Source: Actinomadura barringtoniae
GTDB lineage: Bacteria > Actinomycetota > Actinomycetes > Streptosporangiales > Streptosporangiaceae
Direction: 5' to 3'
DNA length: 64,000 nucleotides
Assembly (NCBI RefSeq): GCF_017573505.1
Contig: NZ_JAGEOJ010000020.1
Span: forward strand, 62,001 to 126,000
Shown here: piece after piece, positions 58,098-64,000 of the stretch
Layout of the letters: each line of letters opens with the position of its first letter
How positions within the stretch are numbered: position 1 is the stretch's first letter
Program-made: the position numbers and the translations under genes
The notes under the pieces: generated by a model
Databases searched by the model: none
Told to the model about the DNA's origin: nothing
The model's input: only the letters and a program-made list of their open reading frames with translations

Positions 58098-59493
58098 TCC
58101 CGGCCTCCGAGGCGCGCAGCAGCGGGATCAGCCCGTCCTCCTCCAGCTCGGGGCCGGCCTCGGTGTCGGTGTCGTCGGCAAGGCCCCGGTTCCAGTCCCG
58201 TGCGACCTTCACCGTGAGGAGACCTGCGGCGACGAGGACCGGGGCCGCGGCCGGCGCGCCCCCACGCCAGAACACCAGCGCGGCCCCGGCCACGATCACC
58301 ATGAGGAGCACGCCGGTCAGCACGCGGACGGGGTCGCCCCGGGTCGCGCCCCGCGCGGCGACCCGGTAAGCGACCAGTCCGAGCGCGGCCACCGCGAGCA
58401 GTGGCGCGACGTTGCCGAGCCCGGGCGGAACGTCGTACAACGCGCCCGCCAGAGCGAAGAACCTCACCACCGAACCGAAGAACACCAGCCGGTCGCCGGG
58501 AGAGGTCGGCGTGCTCCACATCAGGATCGCCGTGAACGCCAGCAGCGCGATCCCGGCCGTGAGCGGCGCCCCGGTGTGCTGGAAGCGGTCCTGGACCGCC
58601 TCCCAGAGCGGCCGGACGGCCACCAGGCCCAGGACCGCATGCCCGCAGGCCCGGACCGTCCCGCGCGAGGCCGAGATCACGGCGTCCCCGGCCCCGGCCG
58701 TTCCCTTCAGAGCGACGGCGACCGCCCAGAGCGCCCCGGCCGCTCCGACGGCCGCGAGGGCGAACAGCAGCTCGCCCGCGCCCGGCGCCAGCGGATAGTG
58801 GCCGGGCCTGACGATGTCGTGGACATAGGCGGTCGCGACGGTGACGGTCGCCAGCGTGAGCGCGCCGACGAACGGACGGGACACGGGTCGCCGCAACGCC
58901 GCCCAGAAGAGGGCGACCAGCGCCGCCACCGCCGCGACGTAGGGCCGGCCGAACAGGTAGGCCAGGGCCGTCCAGGCGATCACGCCCAGGCAGCTCACGG
59001 TCAGCAGCCGGGAGCCGGGCACGGCCAGCGCGAACGCCAGCACCCCGGCGAGCCAGACGAGGACGAGGTCGGGAACGAAGCCCGTCAGCCCCGCGAGCTG
59101 CGCTCCGGCGAAGACCACCAAAGCGAACGCCAGCGCGGCCCAGGCGAAGAGGCTGCCCGCCGCCCACGAGCCCTGCGCCGCCGCCCGCGTTCCGGCCAGC
59201 AACAGGTAGCAGCAGACCGCCACGAACGCGGCCACGAACAGCCCCGGCGGAATCGTGAACAGCAGGGCGGACACCACCGAGGCCAGCCCCGCCACGATCA
59301 GCACGGCGCCCAGATTGACGAGTGTCCCGTACAGGAGAGACCGCCGCTCCCCCGCGTCCTCGGCAGCAGCCTCAGGCGGTGCGGGGCGGCGGGCGCCCAG
59401 CGCCCACTGCGCCAGATCGACCGCCTTCATCGCCCCGATGGGGCCCAGCAGGTTGGCGCGCTTGCTCAGCGAGACTCCGTACCTGGACCCCAT
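58090..59493 (-). CDS. Polytopic membrane protein heading the GMC operon
   Basis: A 467-residue integral membrane protein with about 12 transmembrane helices (SLLYGTLVNLGAVLIVAGLA, PPGLFVAAFVAVCCYLLLAG, ALAFALVVFAGAQLAGLTGF among others). The start is ATG at 59493 with GGGAGGG upstream. It shows no transporter motif I recognise. Its 3' end overlaps the Tat-exported GMC gene by 8 bp, so it is translationally coupled. Possible roles are substrate channelling, anchoring, or quinone/electron handling. Unassigned. Confidence 0.8.
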   Translation of the reverse strand: MGSRYGVSLSKRANLLGPIGAMKAVDLAQWALGARRPAPPEAAAEDAGERRSLLYGTLVNLGAVLIVAGLASVVSALLFTIPPGLFVAAFVAVCCYLLLAGTRAAAQGSWAAGSLFAWAALAFALVVFAGAQLAGLTGFVPDLVLVWLAGVLAFALAVPGSRLLTVSCLGVIAWTALAYLFGRPYVAAVAALVALFWAALRRPVSRPFVGALTLATVTVATAYVHDIVRPGHYPLAPGAGELLFALAAVGAAGALWAVAVALKGTAGAGDAVISASRGTVRACGHAVLGLVAVRPLWEAVQDRFQHTGAPLTAGIALLAFTAILMWSTPTSPGDRLVFFGSVVRFFALAGALYDVPPGLGNVAPLLAVAALGLVAYRVAARGATRGDPVRVLTGVLLMVIVAGAALVFWRGGAPAAAPVLVAAGLLTVKVARDWNRGLADDTDTEAGPELEEDGLIPLLRASEAGNA

Positions 59494-59732
59494 GCCACCC
59501 TCCCCCGGCCCGTCAGCGGGAGACACATGCACATGAACTGGACTCGCTCGCACCCATCACGTAAGGGCGGGGCACCCGGTTCAAGGACATCCCGTTCGGT
59601 CGCAGCGCGAGTTCCCCCGGCGCCCGAACGTGACGAACGGCGGGACTTTGGTCCGTTGGCGCCCTCGGCTGCGTACAGGAGCCTGAAACAGGACTCAGCG
59701 GGCGCTCGCCGCCCGGTGCGAAAGAGGGAGCG

Positions 59733-60152
59733 ATGACTCTGGCGGACGACGTACGGGAGCATCACCGGCGGTGCGCCCCGCATCTGGCCCGGCTGCGGAT
59801 CCTCGCGGCCGACGCCCACGGTGCGCGGGGCGCCGCCGAGCTGGTCCGGGAGATCGAGCGGGCGACAGGCGGCGTGCTGAGCGAGGCCGAGGCCGCTCAG
59901 CGGGACGTGGTGACCGCGCTGCGGGACGACGAGCGGCGGTCGACGGTCATCAGGTTTCTGTCGGCCCGTCTGATCAGGCTGCGCACCGCGGCCGACGACG
60001 TTCAGGCCGCTGCCGCCGAGGGCGACGCGCCCGCGCTCAGGCGGCGCCTGTGGCTGTTCAATTCCCTGACCCAGGCGATGTGGACCGTTCAGGCCAGCTT
60101 CTGCGCGACATCACGGACACTGCGCGCGATGGAACACGCCTCGCGGCGTTAG
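59733..60152 (+). CDS. Small helical protein of unknown function
   Basis: A 139-residue soluble, all-helical protein starting at ATG after AGGGAGCG. It is rich in Arg, Ala and Glu (LADDVREHHRRCAPHLARLR, LVREIERATGGVLSEAEAAQ, FLSARLIRLRTAADDVQAAA). I recognise no family. The stop codon falls in the first of three 18-bp repeats. The 239-bp region upstream to the GMC operon start shows no further gene. Confidence 0.7.
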   Translation: MTLADDVREHHRRCAPHLARLRILAADAHGARGAAELVREIERATGGVLSEAEAAQRDVVTALRDDERRSTVIRFLSARLIRLRTAADDVQAAAAEGDAPALRRRLWLFNSLTQAMWTVQASFCATSRTLRAMEHASRR

Positions 60153-60198
60153 GAAAATTTCCGGCGCCCGGTAACTTTCCGGCGCCGGGAAGATTTCC
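60145..60198. repeat. Three tandem 18-bp repeats
   Basis: Three 18-bp units, each beginning GGCG and ending TTTCC, occupy 60145-60198, starting across the stop codon of the small helical protein gene. Units 2 and 3 contain GGCGCC. Confidence 0.75.
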
Positions 60199-60226
60199 GG
60201 CGGCGGTGAACGCCTCCCACGGCAAG

Positions 60227-60260
60227 CGCCTTCGCCCCACGTTCTCGCGGGGCGAAGGCG
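60227..60260. terminator. Bidirectional hairpin terminator
   Basis: A perfect 12-bp stem (CGCCTTCGCCCC with GGGGCGAAGGCG) closes a 10-nt loop. It lies between the helical protein gene (ending 60152) and the convergent lsr2 gene (ending 60282). Confidence 0.85.
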
Positions 60261-60281
60261 CACAAATGCGACCAGACGAGG

Positions 60282-60608
60282 TCAGTGAGCCGCGTCGTAC
60301 TTCTCAATGACGTGGGCGGGAATGCGACCGCGGTCATTGACCTCGATACCGCTCTTGCGAGCCCATTCCCGGATCTCGGCGGAACGCTCACGGTTGCTCG
60401 GCGTCCGCACGCCACCGCGCCGCTTGCCCGACCGCGGCGCCTTGCGGGCACCGGTGACGTACGGCTCGATGTTCTTGCGAAGCTTTGCGGCGTTCTTCTT
60501 ATTCAGGTCGATCTCATAGGCGACGCCGTCAAGTGAGAATCTCACCGTCTCGTCGGCGTTCCCGCCGTCCAGGTCATCGACCAGCAGCACTTCGACCTTC
60601 TGCGCCAC
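60282..60608 (-). CDS. lsr2: Lsr2-family nucleoid-associated protein (copy 2 of operon)
   Basis: A 108-residue H-NS-like xenogeneic silencer. The N-terminal dimerisation strand MAQKVEVLLVDDLDGGNADE and YEIDLNKKNAAKLRKNIEPY are present, and the C-terminal DNA-binding domain is IREWARKSGIEVNDRGRIPA, with the RGR AT-hook-like motif that inserts into the minor groove. The normal Lsr2 length is about 110 residues. It bridges AT-rich DNA. It is preceded 9 bp away by a divergent second lsr2-like gene on the same strand. Confidence 0.96.
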   Translation of the reverse strand: MAQKVEVLLVDDLDGGNADETVRFSLDGVAYEIDLNKKNAAKLRKNIEPYVTGARKAPRSGKRRGGVRTPSNRERSAEIREWARKSGIEVNDRGRIPAHVIEKYDAAH

Positions 60609-60617
60609 GTGAGCCTC

Positions 60618-60977
60618 CTATGTCTCGGGCTTGGCATCCGGGTGATCTTCAATGAACGCGGCATAGATTTCATCGGGGATCTTACCGCGCTCGGGGGCTT
60701 CTACACCATTCTGCTTCGCCCATTCTCTCACTTCGGCGTTGGTATAGCCCTTCACCTTCGCCGCGCCGCCGGTTTTGCGACCGCGACCGGCCCGCTTCAC
60801 CTCGGTGGAGTTCTCGATGAACACCGCGAGCGTCTCCAGCGCTTCGGTGACGCGCTTGTAATTATCATCGTTCAAGTCGATCGTGAACATCCGGTCCAAG
60901 ATCTCGAAGTCGCGCTTGGCGACATCGCCACCTTCGGAACCGTCGATGTCGTCTACTCGAATGACCTTCTCGGCCAT
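60618..60977 (-). CDS. Diverged Lsr2-family protein (copy 1 of operon)
   Basis: A 119-residue paralogue. The N terminus MAEKVIRVDDIDGSEGGDVA and the region FTIDLNDDNYKRVTEALETL retain the dimerisation pattern. The DNA-binding end is VREWAKQNGVEAPERGKIPD with RGK in place of RGR, which may change affinity. A basic linker (RAGRGRKTGG) adds another possible DNA contact. It is more acidic at the C terminus (FIEDHPDAKPET). The codon use is less GC-rich than its neighbours, suggesting recent transfer or relaxed selection. GGAAGGAAG lies upstream. Confidence 0.9.
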   Translation of the reverse strand: MAEKVIRVDDIDGSEGGDVAKRDFEILDRMFTIDLNDDNYKRVTEALETLAVFIENSTEVKRAGRGRKTGGAAKVKGYTNAEVREWAKQNGVEAPERGKIPDEIYAAFIEDHPDAKPET

Positions 60978-61145
60978 GTGCTCCCCGTCTTCCTTCCTTC
61001 AGCCCCCACGGCGCCCCTGACCTTAGCGGATTCCCTGCGGTACGCCGACCGCACACTGCCGGGCCTTGGCCAAACGGCACCCAAACGCCGGACATGGCGC
61101 CGACGGTCGGTAGTCAAATATGTGGAATTCCGTAGGGTGAGGGAC

Positions 61146-62996
61146 ATGACCGCCTCGGAAGCGTCCGCGGACCCCGATCTCGCGCGGGTCTCCTGGAATC
61201 TCGACGATCTCCTCACCGACGGCGGGCACACCGCCGATTCGCCCGCCGATCCGCCCGCCGCGATCGACGCACTCCTGGACGAGGCCTCCCGCCGCGCCGA
61301 GGCGTTCGCCGCCTCCCACACCGGAACGGTCGCCGATCTGGACGGGCCCGGCCTGGTCGCCGCGATGCGCGAGCTGGGCGAGATCAGGGACCGCGCGACG
61401 CGTGCCGTGACGTTCGCCAACCTGTCGTTCTCGGTCGACACCGCCGACCCGGCGCGCGGCGCGCTCAAGCAGCGCGTCGAGGAGCGCCGCACGGCCATCG
61501 ACACGACGCTGGTGTTCTTCCAGCTCGAATGGGGCGCTCTGGACGACAAGAAGGCCGAGGACCTGCTAGGCGCCGAGGGCCTCGACTTCGCCCGGCACTA
61601 CCTGCGGACGCTCCGGCGGCGCCGCCCGCACATGCTGAGCGAGCCCGAGGAACGGATCCTTTCCGAGAAGGCCGTCTCGGGGCGCGCCGCCTGGGTGCGC
61701 CTGTTCGAGGAGCAGACGTCGGCGATCCGGGTCGACCTGGACGACACGGCCGGGACGGTCTCGCTGGAGACCGCGCTCTCCCGCCTCCAGTCGCCGGACC
61801 GCGATGTGCGCAGCCGTGCGGCCGAACGCGTGTCGGCGGCCCTGGAGCCGGGTCTGCGTACGCGCGCCTACGCGTTCAACATGCTGCTGGCCGACAAGGC
61901 GACCGACGACCGGCTGCGCTCGTATCCGCACTGGCTGGCCTCCCGCAACGTCGCCAACGAGGCCCCCGACGACTCGGTGCGGGCGCTCATCGAGGCCGTG
62001 CGGGGGCGCTACGAGCTGCCCCGCCGCTGGTACCGGCTCAAGGCCCGGCGCCTCGGGCTGGAGAGGCTCGCCGACTACGACCGCATGGCCGCGGTCACCC
62101 AGGACCAGGAGACGGTGCCCTGGCGCGAGGCTCGCGACCTGGTGACCGAGACCTACACCGACTTCTCGCCTGAGCTGGGCTCGATCGTGACCCGCTTCCA
62201 CGACGAACGCTGGATCGACGGGCCCGTACGGCCTGGGAAGCGCGGCGGCGCGTTCTGCTCCTACGCCACGCCCAGCGTGCATCCCTACCTGTTCCTCAAC
62301 TACACCCACCAGCGCCGGGACGTGCTGACGCTCGCGCACGAGCTCGGCCACGGCGTGCACGCCTCGCTCGGGGCGGGCCAGGGCATCTTCCACATGGCGA
62401 CGCCGCTGACCCTCGCCGAGACCGCTTCGGTCTTCGGCGAGACGCTGGTCTTCGGGCGGCTGCTGGAACGCGCGGCGACGCCCGAGTCGCGGCTGTCCCT
62501 GCTGGCGGCGTCGATCGAGGGTTCGATCATGACGGTGTTCCGGCAGGTCGCGATGAACCGCTTCGAGCACCTCGTGCACACCCATCGGCGCGAGGAGGGC
62601 GAGCTGTCGACCGGCCGGTTCGGCGAGCTGTGGGCCGATTCGCAGGCGGAGATGTTCGGCGACTCGGTCGAGGTCACCGACGGCTATCGGACCTGGTGGT
62701 CGTACGTGCCGCACTTCATCGGCACGCCCGGCTACGTGTACGCCTACGCCTACGGGCAGCTGCTCGCGCTGGCCGTCTACGCGCGCTATGAGCAGGAGGG
62801 CGCGGCGTTCGTGCCGCGCTACCTCGACCTGCTGCGCGCGGGCGGTTCGCGCGGTCCGGAGGAGCTCGGCGCGATCGTGGGCGTCGACCTCGCCGACCCC
62901 GGATTCTGGGATCGCGGCCTGGATCTGGTCGAGCGCAAGCTCGACGCGGCCGAGGCCGCGGTCCATGACGCGGGCGGCCTCACCCCCGGAAATTGA
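61146..62996 (+). CDS. M3-family oligoendopeptidase (PepF type)
   Basis: A 616-residue cytosolic zinc peptidase that degrades short peptides. The start MTASEASADPDLARV at 61146 is chosen by the family pattern; upstream sequence in frame lacks coding character. The zinc site is DVLTLAHELGHGVHASLGAG (HExxH, catalytic Glu), then ETASVFGETLVFG supplies the third ligand Glu. It also has ASRNVANEAPDD and PGYVYAYAYGQLLALAVYAR typical of M3B. It is divergent from the lsr2 pair. Confidence 0.93.
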   Translation: MTASEASADPDLARVSWNLDDLLTDGGHTADSPADPPAAIDALLDEASRRAEAFAASHTGTVADLDGPGLVAAMRELGEIRDRATRAVTFANLSFSVDTADPARGALKQRVEERRTAIDTTLVFFQLEWGALDDKKAEDLLGAEGLDFARHYLRTLRRRRPHMLSEPEERILSEKAVSGRAAWVRLFEEQTSAIRVDLDDTAGTVSLETALSRLQSPDRDVRSRAAERVSAALEPGLRTRAYAFNMLLADKATDDRLRSYPHWLASRNVANEAPDDSVRALIEAVRGRYELPRRWYRLKARRLGLERLADYDRMAAVTQDQETVPWREARDLVTETYTDFSPELGSIVTRFHDERWIDGPVRPGKRGGAFCSYATPSVHPYLFLNYTHQRRDVLTLAHELGHGVHASLGAGQGIFHMATPLTLAETASVFGETLVFGRLLERAATPESRLSLLAASIEGSIMTVFRQVAMNRFEHLVHTHRREEGELSTGRFGELWADSQAEMFGDSVEVTDGYRTWWSYVPHFIGTPGYVYAYAYGQLLALAVYARYEQEGAAFVPRYLDLLRAGGSRGPEELGAIVGVDLADPGFWDRGLDLVERKLDAAEAAVHDAGGLTPGN

Positions 62997-63039
62997 CGCG
63001 ACATTTGACCCGTTTTGGGTGTTCAGTGGGCAGCCGGAT

Positions 63040-63057
63040 GCGTCCGCCCACGGACGC
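63040..63057 (+). terminator. Small hairpin between the peptidase and acetyltransferase genes
   Basis: GCGTCCG and CGGACGC form a perfect 7-bp stem with a 4-nt loop, 44 bp after the oligoendopeptidase stop and 18 bp before the next start codon. It is a weak terminator, or a leader element. Confidence 0.45.
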
Positions 63058-63075
63058 TCACTTACGGTGGTAGAT

Positions 63076-64000
63076 ATGAGTGATCTTGAGATCCGTTCGG
63101 TTCCGGAGTCCGAGCTGGAGCGCATGCTCGACATCACCGACCTGGTGTTCCACGTGCGCATCGAGGACGACGTGCGCGACCGGTTCCGCTGGGTGCCGCG
63201 GCGCGCCGAGCGGATCGGCGCCTACTCCGGCGGCACCCTGGTCGGGCAGCTGGCCGCGCTGCCGATGCGGCTCTCGGTACCCGGCGCGCTGCTGGACTGC
63301 TCGGCGGTCACGATGGTCGGCGTGCTGCCGACGCACCGGCGCCGCGGCGTGCTCACCGCGATGATCGAGCGCATGCACGCCGACGCGGTCGAGGCGGGCC
63401 GCCCGGTGGCCGCGCTGTGGGCCTCACAGGCGGGGATCTACGGCCGGTACGGGTTCGGCCAGGCCGATCGTTCCATCACGCTCGAGGTCGACACCTCACG
63501 GCCGCTGGGCCTGCGCGTCGAGCCCGACACGCGCCCGCTGCGCCTGATCGAACGGGACGAGATCCCTACGGTGCTCGGCCCGCTGCACGAACGGGCGATC
63601 GCGCGCCGGCCGGGCGGGCTGGCCAGGGACGACGAGTGGTGGACCGAGGGGATCGCGCCGCGCGTCGACCACTGGCACGACGAGTACTCCGAGGTCCGGA
63701 TCGTCGTCCTAGAGGGCGATCCCGGCGGTTACGCGATCTACCGGACCCGAGGCGAGAACGAGGACACCCGTGCGCCCGGCATCGTGCGGCTGCAGGAGCT
63801 CGAGGCCGATGACACGGCGGTCGAGGCGGCGCTCTGGCGATATCTGGCCGAGATCGACCTCACCGGCAAGATCCAGGCGGCCGGCCGCCCGGTGGACGAC
63901 CTGCTCCCGCTGCTGGCGTCCGACCCCGACCAGGTCACGATCGAGGGCGACTGGGGCGCGCTGTGGGTGCGTCTGGTGGACGTTCCGTTCGCGCTGCGGA
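63076..64000 (+). CDS. Eis-type N-acetyltransferase, 3'-truncated by the window edge
   Basis: The frame begins at ATG 63076 (MSDLEIRSVPESELERMLD) and stays open through the last base, so the stop lies beyond the window. At least 308 residues are visible. An N-terminal GNAT domain has the acetyl-CoA motif VGVLPTHRRRGVLTAMIERM, and GIYGRYGFGQADRSITLEVD follows. A second GNAT-like lobe (VRIVVLEGDPGGYAIYRTRG) comes next, as in mycobacterial Eis, whose C-terminal SCP2-like domain would lie mostly beyond 64000. Such hexameric enzymes acetylate lysines, amines or aminoglycosides. The substrate here is unknown. Confidence 0.9.
   Translation, partial: MSDLEIRSVPESELERMLDITDLVFHVRIEDDVRDRFRWVPRRAERIGAYSGGTLVGQLAALPMRLSVPGALLDCSAVTMVGVLPTHRRRGVLTAMIERMHADAVEAGRPVAALWASQAGIYGRYGFGQADRSITLEVDTSRPLGLRVEPDTRPLRLIERDEIPTVLGPLHERAIARRPGGLARDDEWWTEGIAPRVDHWHDEYSEVRIVVLEGDPGGYAIYRTRGENEDTRAPGIVRLQELEADDTAVEAALWRYLAEIDLTGKIQAAGRPVDDLLPLLASDPDQVTIEGDWGALWVRLVDVPFALR

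Overview
The window is 64 kb of very GC-rich, densely coding chromosome from an actinomycete. Evidence for this is two tandem Lsr2 genes, an Eis-type acetyltransferase, an L-lactate permease/kdu block, many GTG and TTG starts, GGAGG ribosome sites and actinobacterial families such as MutA/MutB/MeaB and CYTH-CHAD. A Streptosporangiales-type organism (for example Actinomadura) is my best guess, but the sequence alone does not fix the genus. No rRNA, CRISPR array, insertion sequence or phage block was seen. There are two tRNA genes, Asn-GTT and Thr-CGT, both on the minus strand.

Layout. 1-10 kb: a truncated polytopic membrane protein, two paralogous envelope-type proteins, a secreted S33-type hydrolase, an aldehyde dehydrogenase behind a TetR-like palindrome, an AraC regulator and a metallo-beta-lactamase-fold protein without its metal ligands. 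10-18 kb: an SMR transporter, a VanX-like dipeptidase, an F420/LLM oxidoreductase, a PucR regulator divergent from a class II aldolase, a MarR/glyoxalase pair with its operator, an EEP-family hydrolase and a Gfo/Idh/MocA oxidoreductase. 18-24 kb: a response regulator-thioredoxin reductase fusion overlapping a cNMP-domain histidine kinase, then a LuxR-HTH/repeat/transmembrane/RlpA-like fusion. 24-30 kb: a coiled-coil secreted protein, HNH nuclease, tRNA-Asn, a Pro-rich protein with 21-bp repeats, DUF3703, AraC and tandem-GNAT genes.

30-40 kb: the methylmalonyl-CoA mutase operon (mutA-mutB-meaB), a YbdK-type glutamate-cysteine ligase, an APH-family kinase, an SDR, and a LysR/EamA divergent pair. 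40.5-43.5 kb: three overlapping genes that look like an ABC-three-component (ABC-3C) conflict system, with an ATPase-like subunit whose Walker A lysine is replaced. 43.5-51 kb: a DEDDh-BRCT exonuclease, an L-lactate permease divergent from kduI-kduD-iclR with an IclR-like palindrome between, and an RlmG-like methyltransferase. 51-59.5 kb: CsbD, CYTH-CHAD, and a five-gene translationally coupled minus-strand operon that resembles a large fused cholesterol-oxidase/hydrolase protein split into separate genes. 59.7-64 kb: a small helical protein, tandem lsr2 genes, an M3 oligoendopeptidase and a truncated Eis-type acetyltransferase.

The most interesting items are the ABC-3C trio, the LuxR-RlpA transmembrane fusion, the split sterol-oxidase operon, the redox response-regulator/kinase pair, and several short tandem repeats lying in intergenic regions or across gene ends.
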